From the NCBI RefSeq assembly GCF_002994745.2, contig NC_037094.1, positions 42,855,139-42,919,138 on the forward strand: 64,000 nucleotides of DNA. The letters are read 5' to 3'. The notes under the pieces were generated by a model that saw only the letters and a list, made by a program, of their open reading frames with translations, had not been told where the DNA came from and did not search any database. This DNA comes from Rosa chinensis. Lineage: Eukaryota > Streptophyta > Magnoliopsida > Rosales > Rosaceae. Below, piece after piece: positions 32,530 through 43,963 of the stretch (positions within the stretch are counted from its first letter, which is position 1; every line of letters begins with the position of its first letter). The position numbers were made by a program, and so were the translations under genes.

Positions 32530-35500
32530 TTCTTAATAGGATGATCAGCACCTAGCCCGGCGTGGGTTGAACTTCATGCCTGCAGTTGGGAGACTTCCAT
32601 TTTTGTTCAAATATTCTTGTGCCAACCATGCAGATGCTACATCATATGGGACTTCCTCTACAGCGGCTTCAAAGACCTGTTCCAGAACTTCATTCTTTGG
32701 GTGATTCACTTTCTCAAGTGCCATACGAACCCTCTGGTCCCCCGAGTTAAATTGAACAAAAACAATGCTTTAAGTCAATCATGCACTCAAAATTTATTCG
32801 GATCTCAATGTATGGTACTGTACTCACCCCTTGGTACCAGCGCTAACGGTAAAACTGCATGCTTCTAATTAGAAATATTCCTGAGTCTTGGCTGTTGGGA
32901 TGCCTAAGGCTTCTCCATGGATACTTGATGGACAATGAACCAATCTTGGCATGAATGCCAGGTGACAATTGCATTTCAGCAGCAAAAACTTTTTCAATCA
33001 TCGATATCTGTACTCACGGTAAAGGAATGTCAAATCAGGGTTCGACAGTAACATTAAGGTAACCTAACATAGTATTTATCAGTTTTTATCAGAACATTCA
33101 AAACAAACTTAATGTGAGAAAGTCTGAAACATGTGTGGGATTACTCACAGATGCAGCAACATATTCCTCCCGGCTTTTGTTTGCTGACTTCTCGGGGTTG
33201 CTGTCCCATATTTTGCATTGCCAATTGGGTATTTTAAGAATAGCCAAGAACCAATGCTTAAGTACGCCGTCATGGATAGGAAAGAAAATCTGTCACCATT
33301 TTTAAAAATTAGAGGCCACCATGACATACAAACAATGCAGCTTGGTTCAAATAAGAATTCACAAGAAATGGGGGCACATTAGGTTTTAACCTTTTTGCAC
33401 GACATAAATCTACCAATGAATCTTCCCAGTCGGCACAGTTTAACGGTAGATGGCACGAGACCTTCCACCTGCACACTCGCTAAATACTCCTTAGCACGTT
33501 CCTGATGTGTATCACAAGCGCCTTCTTCGTTAAGTCAAAACAGATAGGGGTGAACAAATATGTATACGAATCGTAAAATAACGAGGCCAAATTTAACTGT
33601 TATAGTTACGTATTGAGAATGAAGTTGGCATGAACCAGTCGTCCGATCCCCGATCAAACAAGTAAGCAGTCGATATGTTAACAATCTGCGTGTGGTCCTT
33701 CAACATTGAATTAATCTGACTTTTTATAAAAAAAAATTGGTCTCACATAAGATGAATGAGGTCTGATATGAAGTTTCTTACCTCACAGGTCAGACATTGC
33801 ATTGGGGACAAGCTCCTCATGTCCCATCGAAAAATAGACCATTCCTCGTGCCTAGCAACTTCATTGCTGGCATTCAACGAAATTATATGCCAAGATTGTC
33901 ATTAAACAGTACAACTAATGGTTATCCAATTTACAAAAAACTGTAGATTATCAGTATACTTCCGGAAATTATATGCATGCAGTGCGATATATCAACAAGT
34001 TCTATCTGTGCAATGCATATGGTTTTGCGCCATGTTCGATCCATATTATTCTATTTTTATATCAAATTCTAATACTGTTGTGTGAATATAACCAGAGGAT
34101 ATAAACTTTGTAGCCTTTTTACCTCCCAACATTGTCGTCGGCGGTAACCTTCTTGCTGAATAGATAGGTCAGTAGGTATGAGTCGCTGTGCGATATCTTA
34201 GACACTACTGGGAAACTCCCTACCTCATCTTCTTCCATGTCACTGCTGTCGCATCCACATGCATCCTTGTCAGTGGACATGACTTGTGAATATTATATTC
34301 AAAATTAAATCAGCAGTTCCGATAATAATGCAACCATCACACAAAGCAAATAACACCATCCAAATAAATCCAAAAATGTGGCTGTAAATTTATTCTACAT
34401 ATGTTACGTCCTGAACCTAAATTTATCGGTTTACTAGTCATTTAGACAGTAAACGACAATTACTTTCATTTTTTACTCTGTTTCGATACTTTTAGTGGTC
34501 CTAAAAGTTGAATTTTTGTTCGGGTCAAAATTTGAGAAAATGTTCTTCATGAAAGTTGTAGAGGACATTAAACCGAGCGCGTGCATATGTGGTACGTAAA
34601 AATCGGAGTTCGTATGCGAAAGTTATGGCCAAAATACTAAAGTTACTGTTTATAGTAAGTTTCTATAAATAGCCGAGTTACTGTAGTAAGTTTCCATTTT
34701 TGAAAACTTACCGAGCTCTATTCTCTCTCCCCGATTCTGTCATCCTCTCCGACCTCTTCACCTTCTTCCGACCATAACTTCTTCATCCGGCGACGGATTT
34801 TGACGTATAAGATGTCGTTGGAAAGCTCTCTTCCCTCTCTTCATTTCTATGGTGGTTTGGTAATTGATTCTAGACTGTGGAGAGTGCTGCAACGAGAAGA
34901 AGAGGGCGGTCACTGTAGCAGATCGGGATTTCCATCTATTTCCGGCCGTCTCCGGCCACCAAACTGGCGTCGAAGATTCGGTTTTTGTCAAGGATCATTT
35001 CGCCCCTATCCTTGAGCTACGATTTGCAGTGTGGAGGTCAAATCGACGATTTCAAGTTCTAGGGTTCTTGGGTTTTTCTGGAAAAATTTCACCGGCCAAA
35101 TTGGAACCCTTCAAGGTAAAATTGGAACTTATTGTAGTTGTGAAAAATGTTGGGTCTGTTGAGTAGGTGGTGCTGCCAAAATTGGGTGGCCATCGGAGGT
35201 GGTGGTGGCCGGCACGTGGGGCAGTGTTTTAATTCCAATTTTTAGCCCATTAAATTGTAGAAATGTTGTAGATCTTGTATGTGAAGTTTGGTGAATTTTG
35301 GAGGAGTTTGGAATTGTTTGTGATTTTCCGAAGTTCAGAGTTTTGTGATTGAAATGAGGGAAATTCCGGCCGCCAGATGAAGAAGTTATGGTCGGAAGAA
35401 GGTGAAGAGGTCGGAGAGGATGACAGAATCGGGGAGAGAGAAGAGAGCTCGGTAAGTTTCCGAAAATGAAAACTTACCACAGTAACTCGGCTATTTATAG

Positions 35501-37172
35501 AAACTTATCATGAACAATAACTTTAGTATTTTGGCCATAACTTTCGCATACGAACTCCGATTTTTACGTATCACATATGCACGCGCTCGGTTTAACGTCC
35601 TCTACAACTTTCATGAAGAACATTTTCTCAAATTTTGACCCAAACAAAAAATCAACTTTTAGGGCCACTAAAAGTATCGAAACAAAGTAAAAAGTGAAAG
35701 TAATTGTCGTTTACCGTCTAAGTGACTAGTAAACCGATAAATTTAGGTTCGGGACGTAACAACATAGGAGACAACTTACAATGATAGATTTGTTATGAAG
35801 CATCTCATTGTCATGTTGCTCAGCTTCTGTGCCTTGGTGCTCTTCATTGATAAAAAGACCATCGTTCCCAAAATTACCACCGTAAGTGTAGGATTTGTCT
35901 TCAAACACTTGCTTGATTGCTTCAGCAACAATGCTGCCGAGATCGTTGGCCTTAAGTTCCCCAACCATGGATTCTAGTGTTAGAATTGCTCTCCTCAATC
36001 GACCCATATCTGGCTCCAACCGACCAACCGTTAACTTCAAACTCTCTATATCCTCTTTCACAACACCAGCATCAGACCTCACTTCTGATAAATCGTCTAC
36101 TACAGTTGTCTTAATCCCTGTGCTGGGAACAACTGATCCAGTCCCTGAAAGTACATTTCCCCTGAAATACTTCTTCGTTACATGCACATTCTCGCTTTTA
36201 AATCCGCCATCGCTCTCCACTTTTTCATAAATTCTCTTCAAGTCATCTCTGCTCCACGTCATCACTGGTTTCCCAATCTTTGGATATATACAGATACCGT
36301 TGCCAACAACGTCCAGGTAGAACAATTGAAGGAACAGAATACAACCTCCTGCCAAACCAGTCTGTGTGGCCTGTAATGATGACACCCCTTCAACAAGCTT
36401 GGCGAATGCAAACTTTACCCAGTTTTTTGAACCCAGGGCATTAGGATCCTTAAGTGGTATAAGGTATCTTAGATCAACTTCGATTCCCGTAACTGGGATT
36501 AACAGAGTTGGAAGAGCATACAAAGCAAAGCTGACCTTAAAAGTGTCTTCAATACTTTCAGATTCAATCAACAACCTCCTCAGACCATGTATGGTTATCT
36601 CCTTCTCCTTCCTTGAAAGCTTGCTCTTCAGCCCCAGTATATCAGGGTCCTCTATGATTCCTTCAAGATTCACATCGCATCCTCCATCCATGACGCTCAT
36701 AATGCGCTGAAAGTCTTCATGTGTGATTATCAGGTTTCTTCTGTGTATCTTGATGCATGAGTTCCCAACATCAAAATTTTCAACCAGCATTTGGCATAGT
36801 GGGAGGTTCACTTTGCCACAACGAAATCGGTGCAGTGACCCAAACCCAATTTCATATGTCGCAGCTACCTTTTCATCTGACAGAGAAGACATAGTTCTTC
36901 TGAAGTGTTTTCCTCGACACGCTGTTCTGATTGTAACCTCGAGGTCTGATTCGTCATTAACACCGGACAATGTCTTGCAATCATCATCAGTTGTCAGACT
37001 GGCCACTTGAACAGCACTCTCGCTGACCTTAAACATGTATTCATGGGTTACCAACAACCTAAAATGTTGTCTCCTATTATAATCTTCAAATTATAAAATT
37101 ACATGACATGAAATAATGCACCTGATTTTCTTCCCTATAAATTATGTTCTTCAGCTTCGCTACGTCTTCCAT
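32530..37172 (-). pseudogene. Ulp1-type (C48 peptidase-like) transposon gene, copy 2
   Basis: This is a multi-exon minus-strand gene related to copy 1. A short first exon (37122-37172) reads MEDVAKLKNIIYREENQ. The main exon (37057-35780) carries EKVAATYEIGFGSLHRFRCG, MSVMDGGCDVN, CILFLQLFYLDVVG and a heptad-like LKLTVGRLEPDMGRLRRAIL. After the foldback insertion come exons with DACGCDSSDMEEDEVGSFPV (34280), HEEWSIFRWDMRSLSPMQC (33830), a DWFMPTSF end (33620), IFFPIHDGVLKHWFLAIL with IWDSNPE (33200, catalytic His and Asp) and HPNSQDSGIFLIRSMQFY (32880). The catalytic Cys of the usual DCG motif is Ser here (TCA, 32882-32884), and a TAG follows 12 codons later. A tail exon (32530-32760) ends KFNPRRARC. 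Such genes resemble SUMO-protease-like genes moved by Mutator elements; this one cannot act as a cysteine peptidase. Confidence 0.75.
34402..35761. mobile_element. Foldback insertion made of an LTR and its inverted copy, 5-bp target duplication
   Basis: The 1360-bp insertion starts TGTTACGTCC and ends GGACGTAACA, with ACATA at 34397-34401 and 35762-35766. The left part (34402 to about 35350) is the 5' part of an LTR of the same family as the solo LTR at 980. The right part (about 35367-35761) is an inverted copy of its first 395 bp. The arms match at about 95% by eye and include the stretch CCGAGCGCGTGCATATGT. The LTR 3' end is missing. The insert therefore has inverted ends but an LTR-type target duplication. 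It splits Ulp1 copy 2 just after its main exon. Confidence 0.85.
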
Positions 37173-37579
37173 TTTGCGGTTCCCTTCTAGTTGCTCAATA
37201 GCTGCCTATCTCAAATAACAAGCCCCCTGTAATGCATCCTCCGTTGGGTTCATACATGTCTACGAGTAATCAGAATAATATTATATAACATTATCCATTT
37301 TAGTGCAAATTGTTTACAAACAAGCTACCTTCCACTTCCTAGTTCATAATCTTGGCATCCATTGTTCCTTGTTTTCTATTATGAACATTATTTTTATAAT
37401 TACAAATCAATGCAACAGGTAAATTTCCGTCTTTTACCAATCCTCATTCACCCTCAATCTATTTCACCCAAACTTAGACAAATATATTCAACCAACTCAT
37501 GTACCATCAGGGAAAATTACTATGTTCCATTCATTAGAAGAGTTCATTAAAAATAGATTATGTACCTTTCTGGGTTATC

Positions 37580-37920
37580 GAACACAGCGGTTCGGATTCG
37601 GTGTGTATTGAACAGTCTCCACCCTGCTGGAGCTATAGGTGTTTGAGATCTGTATTGAGAGTCTTCCACTTCGAGTGTCTGTTGTTACCAAAAAAATCTT
37701 GGTGCCTCCCTCTTCAACTAAGTACGACACACTCAGTCAATTGACAATTTTGCCACAATCGGTCAAATGACAATCTTGCCATTGCCACATCAGAGGTATG
37801 AGCTGCTGTAAAACCTTTTTTACCACCACGGAAAGCTTGTCGTTTTTTTAACCTAGAATCACCATTTTGCCCTTCCGTTAACGGATGTGTCGGCGCAGCC
37901 TACAAGGGGCGTATTCCAGA
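37580..37920 (-). promoter_or_regulatory. Terminal-repeat-like upstream end of Ulp1 copy 2 element
   Basis: The stretch upstream of the Ulp1 gene ends with GCCCTTCCGTTAAC followed by a GC-rich part and GGGGCGTATTCCAG at 37906-37919, matching in layout the end at 30098-30185. This is likely the outer end of the Mutator element that carries the gene. A (TA)n tract follows at 37928-37952. No clean target duplication was found. Confidence 0.4.
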
Positions 37921-37927
37921 ATTTTCC

Positions 37928-37952
37928 TATATATATATATATATATATATAA
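37928..37952. repeat. (TA)n microsatellite
   Basis: A run of about 12 TA dinucleotides just outside the Mutator-like end. Confidence 0.9.
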
Positions 37953-38311
37953 GCCTAGCACAATTATACGAAATTGCATGATATACTCTTATCATGCATG
38001 CCACATTTATAGAAAATTACATGATGCAACCTTATTATGAATGTCATAAATGGAACATGCTCCTAAAGGCAAGCCACAGCCCCGACAAACCAAGCTACAA
38101 GCAAGTATGCCAAATTATTTTAAGCACTAAAGCTTTCAGTTTCTTTGGTGAACACTCTCCAACCTAATGAGTGACATTGACCAAGTACCATAAGAGATGA
38201 AATTTGTTGTATTATGAAGGAAGTATAATTTGTCTCACATGGTGAAGATCCTTCAAATTTTTATTGATTATGTCACTCGCTACATGCAACCCACATAATC
38301 AAGGGGGCTAA
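37953..38311 (+). mobile_element. 3' internal tail of an LTR retrotransposon with polypurine tract
   Basis: About 350 bp of non-coding sequence ends with AATCAAGGGGGCTAA, a polypurine tract (AAGGGGG at 38301-38307) directly before TGTTGACATCC, the probable start of a 3' LTR. The 5' LTR, gag and pol are missing, so only the 3' end of an element remains. Confidence 0.55.
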
Positions 38312-40567
38312 TGTTGACATCCAAAATGTAAACCTAATTTTTGTGGAGAGTTCTAAGGCCGAAGATTGGGTCTAGACTCGATCTAAGGCCCATTGTATCG
38401 ATATTGGGTCAATGAGTGAAGCCTAGAGTAATAGGCTTGAGTATTCACTTACTGTGCCATCTTGTTCATGCCTAAGAAGCTGGGCTTGTCACAAAATTTG
38501 TATTTAGAACCTATAGGAGGCAAGCCATGCCATGCCTAACAATAAGCAAGGGACATCACAAAGGCCAAGCCTCTCCCTAGGACAAAGTCACACAAAGCCC
38601 ATTTGAGAGTAGAGGTGGCAAACGAGCCGTTAAGCACGAGCACGGCACGCTTAAAAGAGGCCCTGCACGGCCTAACCCCATTAGTGGCCCGGCACGACCC
38701 GAGCACGTTAGAATAACGGGTCGGGTTGAGCCTAGGAATATTAGCCCATTGGCCCGGCCCGTTACAAACACAAAATTTCATTTTGTTTTTAAAAATATTA
38801 AAAAACCACAATGATGATATTTGAATATTAGACTTCTTTTAATCTCATGACAATTCCACCAATTTTCTTTTATGTTGTCAAAATAGTGAAATAAAACATT
38901 ATATCCTTGTTTTGACATAAAGTATTTTTTCTAAATATTAAATATATGTTTATTAATAAAAACTAATCTCATAATAATACAATTATATTAATAAAGATTA
39001 ATCTCACAATAATATACTAAAAGCAATATATTTTGAGTTATTTTTTCTTTCTTTCTTTCTTTCTTTCTTGTAGTGGAATATAAAAATTATTAGAAAACTA
39101 ATCTTAAAAAGCTAAGATTGAGAAAAAATTGTAGAACTTAATTTATTTGAATTTTCTAAATAGTTAAATAAAATTATTTTTTATTTATTCAAATTAAGAT
39201 TTTAAAATCGTGTTTTATAGTGGGTAGGCACGAGCATGGCCCAGCACGAGCATGGCTCGACACGATATGGGCTCGGCCCATGAGCCAGACCGGGTTTAAT
39301 GTTTAAGTAAATAGGTCAGCATGAGCCCGGCACAATAATAAATGGGTCAGCCCAAGCACGACACGAAGTACGACTAGGCCCACTTAAAATGGGCTGGGTC
39401 AAGCCAGGCCGACCCGTTTGCCACCTCTATTTGAGAGTCAGGCCAAGCCACGCTCAAACATGCCCAATCTCACATAGACAGTCCTTCATTACCAGGAACA
39501 CTCTCTTTTATGGGCACACTGTCTCTCATGAATGTCCTTTGGTAACCACATGCTTACTCAAGCCAAGCACATGCTAACATATGTTATGCAAAGTTGTACA
39601 TGTGAATTCTCGATGACATGCCTTGACTCGCCTATTACAACATGCAACACGACCGACTAGCATCGTGGAACTATGCCACTAGGCCAAAATAGGGCTTATT
39701 AGTGGGTTGTGGTGTAGAAAGTCACAAGATTTTGCAAGATCAAATGTCAAGTGTCTAAGGCGTCTTGGGAGTTGAGGACCAAACTTGAATTTGGGTTTGC
39801 CGCACACAAACTAGTAACATATACCTCATCTCATCACCCTATTGGCTTAGAAAGCAACTTGAATCACAACCCACCTTAAGCCAAAACCTATGCTTCCCCA
39901 GTTTTCACATTATAAACTTAAGGCAAACCCAAGACCAAAATTGGTTTCAAACCTTTAACCAAGAATAGCTTGATAAGAAATTAAGATTAGTATTCCCAAG
40001 AGAGTCATGACAAAGGGTAAATGAAATCCTGAATCGCTGCTTGATCTTTACACTCTTTCAGCTTAAGACTTAAGAGAGAGCAGTGAGAAAAAGAGGTCTT
40101 GCCTTTACTAAAATAAGGAGTCACATACCATTTTGAAACCCACAACCCTTTACCTAAAACCCTATATAAAGAGGACCACATTGGGCAAGAAGGGACATCA
40201 AGCACAATCCTTGCATTCAAACAATCACCACTCCCTTCATGCATAACCCGTTTTAAGGTCACCACACATTACTCATTCTTCCCTAAACACTCACCCTGTA
40301 CTACCAATTGAGAACCCCATATCTGCCCTAAATCCTTTATGATGAGCATGCATCCTGTTACACTTGCAGAATCCTAGCTCCCACAACAAGCACATTATTA
40401 AGTCATTTTTCTTTTTCGATACCGCATGCTTAGAGCCTCGTCTTCACAACAAGGTCTATCTTAAGAAAGACTTTGAGCTTAGTCTCATAACTTATTGGGG
40501 AGATTGGATCATCAAGCCCAACAACAGCAAGCCTCTGAGACCTCAATTTAGACCCGAATACTTTTCA
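38312..40567 (+). mobile_element. 3' LTR carrying a hAT insertion
   Basis: The sequence begins TGTTGACATCC right after a polypurine tract and may end at ...ACTTTTCA (40567). The plus strand holds a TATA box (TATATAAA, 40163-40170) in the right part, as expected for U3/R. Without the 820-bp hAT element the LTR would be about 1.43 kb. The 3' boundary is a guess from the CA end and the start of a different LTR family. Confidence 0.5.
38610..39429. mobile_element. hAT non-autonomous transposon with 8-bp target duplication
   Basis: An 820-bp element with terminal inverted repeats TAGAGGTGGCAAACG and CGTTTGCCACCTCTA, the known end type of plant hAT (Ac-like) elements. It is flanked by TTTGAGAG at 38602-38609 and 39430-39437, the 8-bp duplication of hAT insertions. 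Both subterminal regions (about 150-190 bp) are GC-rich and contain many GGCACGAGC/GGCCCGGC-type repeats, while the middle is very AT-rich. There is no coding capacity. It lies inside the LTR at 38312. Confidence 0.92.
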
Positions 40568-40921
40568 AATTAAATATGCATGCAGTATTATATATTTGAT
40601 TATTAAATTGTCATATTGATTTGAGTTGATAGTGTTTGAGACTTAATATTAATTTTACGATTTACTTAAGATTTATCGGAAGTATGTTTTCGATGACTTG
40701 GTTGAGATTTGAGTATTAATTTGATAATGGTCGAGATTTGATATCGATCTTACGATTTTACTTATGATTTATCGAAAATCATGCTTTTGATGAAATTGAG
40801 ATTTAAATATTACGAGTTGATGAGTTAAATATAAAACTAGAAAATAATAAGTTTGAGTTCAGAGTTATGTAATTAAGAAGGTAAATTACGAAAGATGATG
40901 ATGTTAGTGCATGTATGAATT

Positions 40922-41215
40922 ACTTGACCGGCAGTACCCTCTAGACAATAATTTGGTCGGCAGTACCCTCTAATGCGTCATCTGGTCGGCGGTGCCCTCC
41001 AAATGGCATGAGATGGTTAGTTAGCGATACTCTCTAGCCATCGCCCTATACTATACTGATCGGTAGTACCCTCCGATGCGTCATCTGGTTGGTTGTACCC
41101 TCCAAACGACATGAGATGGTTAGTTGGCAGTACCTTCTAGCCATCGTCTCCTCATATTTCGATTGACAATACTATCCGATGAGATGATTGGTCAGCGGTA
41201 CCCTATAGTCATCAC
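40922..41215 (+). repeat. Imperfect tandem repeats with GCAGTACCCTC units
   Basis: A roughly 105-115 bp unit occurs twice with a partial third copy. Each copy contains TGGTCGGCAGTACCCTC-like pieces, a GCGTCATCTGG segment and a GAGATGGTTAGTT...CTAGCCATC inverted pair. It lies at the place in the LTR where the solo LTR has its hairpin run. Confidence 0.75.
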
Positions 41216-41634
41216 CTATTTTATGATGCGCGTATTTTAAATGAGATTTCAGAAATTTTGGAAATGATTTTGAGATATTCTATCATGTAAGGATTTAAAA
41301 TGATTTTTGAGATGATTTACAGCATGCATGATTTGAGATTTCAATACTGGAGAATAATTAAGAGTATTTTCACGAGATTTGAAATAGTTTTAGATGCTCT
41401 TTTCAGTTAACATTTAAAAGTATTTTTCTTAAACTTATACTACATGCTTGAATTTTGTACGAGAGTAAAATTGGAAGAACATTAAACTTCTTGTTTTTAC
41501 TTTACTTGTAATTATTTATTTTTTGTCCACTTACTCTAACGGTTTTCCTAATTTCTTTTTCCTGGGCTTTTCGGTATTTTGTGCCCAGTCTGTAGATTAG
41601 TTGAGGCTGAAGGAATGGATGGATTTCAAAAAAA

Positions 41635-43370
41635 ATTTAATTAGTGCGGAATTAGTTTAACAATTAAACTACTAACTAAACAAAAAACTCATTCCTTTAA
41701 CCCATGATCTTGGCTTATTATGATATGTATATAAACATAGCATGCATAGTAAGGAAGAATAAAGAGGGAGTTTATGTTCTACTCACCCTTGGAGCGTGAT
41801 TTCAATCCGATCCAAGTGAACCACCAAAATTCCTCGATCTCCTTGATCTGTCCTTGTGTGTGTTTCCTCCACCTTGAAGCTCCTTAGATTAAGAACTCCT
41901 TCTTGTGCTTGTAGAGTCCTTCTTGATGTAACAAATAGAGCCACAAAAGGATGTGGCCTCTAAGGATCTTCACCAAGTGAATCAAGAGATGAAGAAAGAT
42001 GAAAGGAAAGGAAGAAGTATGCAAGTGTTCTTCCATCCTTGTTATAACACCAACTTGTGCAATTAGACAAAAGGAGAACTCTCTCTTACCAACTAAAAGA
42101 TGATAGTGTGAAGACACACACTTGTTTCTCTTTGTCCATGCTTTCATCTTATATAATAGGAAATAACTCCAACTACTAAAAGTGAAATATTGACTTTCAC
42201 AAAGCCAATATGTTGGTTGGTCTATACATGCTATTAGGCACTAAATCTTGGGCTTTCATTTAAGTCTCACTTAATGAAGCCCAAGTCCACACCAAAAAAC
42301 CCGACAATCGTTTAGGCCCAATAGGTTCTGTTTTACCCGAAAAACCTAATTATGTCCAAATAATAAATCTAATTAATTATTTGGTCATAACCAACTCTTG
42401 TTTAGTCTTCTTTATATACAATCTCGATGATCCACTTATATGGTGTGCGATCTCTTAGGTTCTAATTAACAAGGCAGTGAAGTTTATAGAACCATTCTAT
42501 TTCGTTTACGAATCAAAACTCCATTTTGATTCTCCCTTAATAGATCATAAATGTTTATTAATTCTCGGGGATTTCACAAGTCATGAGTGATGTCTTGCAA
42601 CATATCATGACTATCGTAGTTAATATAGAATTACAAATAACCTATTCGATCAATTGGAATTACACCTTATGTGATTCTTAGAATGTGATTAGAAACTTCT
42701 TTTTAATCTCATTCAATGCTTTGGCCAAAGACTTATTAAATCACATATTTGAACATACACCTTATTTACTTAAGGATAGAGATTCCTTATTGTACACTCA
42801 CATGTCTATGACCAAATTGATTATACCAATAAATGCATCAATCATATCCATTAAGGGATATAATATTATTGCATCATCAAGAGTTAATCCACTCACTCAT
42901 AAGACAACTATGGTGTCTCAGGTCAAAAGACTAATTTGTATTATTGCAATTTAGAGTTCAAGTTTGATATGTAAGTAAAACTCCATACAAGAACTCTAAT
43001 GATCGTCTTCAGTGTACTCTTTAAGATAAGAGCCTCCACATACTTGTATTAGTGTCTCTACACGAATGACAATAGACATATCATCCTCTATATTGAGCAT
43101 ACATAGTATGTGCTAGTCTTTCCGGATCATCAATGTCCAAATGATAATCCTACGACTAAGAACCTTTTAGGATAAGAATATAAACGAGTAAAGGTTTCAC
43201 ACATCTAACTCTTTAAATTACTTTCTCTTTAACTCATATTCCTTGGACCTTATTCAATCAAATATTAAATATAAGCAATGAACAATAAACTTGTCCTTTT
43301 GATTAATAATAATTACAATAATAATTACATCAAAATGATTGTTGTAGGACATAATTCCTTCCGAAGCTAG
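41635..43370 (-). mobile_element. Unclassified insertion, LTR-like, about 1.7 kb
   Basis: This AT-rich block interrupts the LTR fragment. Read on the minus strand it begins GGAATTATGTCCTACAACAA and ends near CATCCATTCC. A possible short GAAG duplication is too weak to trust. No protein was found. It may be a solo LTR of a copia-type element, by general look only. Confidence 0.4.
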
Positions 43371-43963
43371 GTCTGCATAAGAGTTGAAGTATAGTGTTCA
43401 CCACTCCCGTTATTGTTGTAGGTTATATGTTTAACTTACTTGTTTCTAATTTCAGTTCATTGTTTAGTTTGCTTTGATAACTAACTTTCAGTGTTATTAA
43501 TAATAATTTGAGACTGGAAATTTGATTTATCTTTGTGGTTATTAGGAGTGCTTCTTTTATTTCTACAGGCTTGGGTAGTCCATTTTAGGAGTAATTATAC
43601 TAAAATTTTGGTAGAATTCTCCTAAGGTGGGCCCCGCAGGATCCGAGGTTGGTCTTGTCAAAGCTGGTAACCTCCATCCATATAAATATAAGCTATGAAC
43701 ATTGAGTAATGAAAGAAAAAACACTAAATTTTGTACGCATGGATGGTATTGTGAACTCACAAAGAAACTGTATACAACTACCTAAAGAACTAGTTGGGAG
43801 AAAATGATCACTGGAATACCTTATGCATCCAAATTTTTAACCATTAACCAATCTCTCTCACACCCCTAGTTCATTCTCTCTCGTCTCTAACAACTTTCTC
43901 TTCCCCTATTCATTCTCAAAGAGCATTCAAAGCAACCATGGATCCTTTTTGAGAATCACGAAT

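Larger units (their letters stand above)
40568..43660 (+). mobile_element. LTR fragment related to the solo LTR, with an insertion
   Basis: The 3' end (43600-43660, GGTGGGCCCCGCAGG to GGTCTTGTCA) matches the end of the solo LTR at 3556-3615, and the motif TTTTTCCTGGGCTTTTCGGT (41559) matches CCCTGGGCCCTTCGGT near 3172. The 5' part of the LTR is missing. About 41635-43370 is a later insertion, because the LTR match breaks off near 41600 and resumes near 43420 (GTAGGTTATATGTTTAAC against GTAGGTTACCTGTTTAAC at 3272). Confidence 0.65.

Noticed and set aside
38536..38811. Minus-strand frames near the hAT end
   Set aside because: Composed of the GC-rich subterminal repeats of the hAT element.
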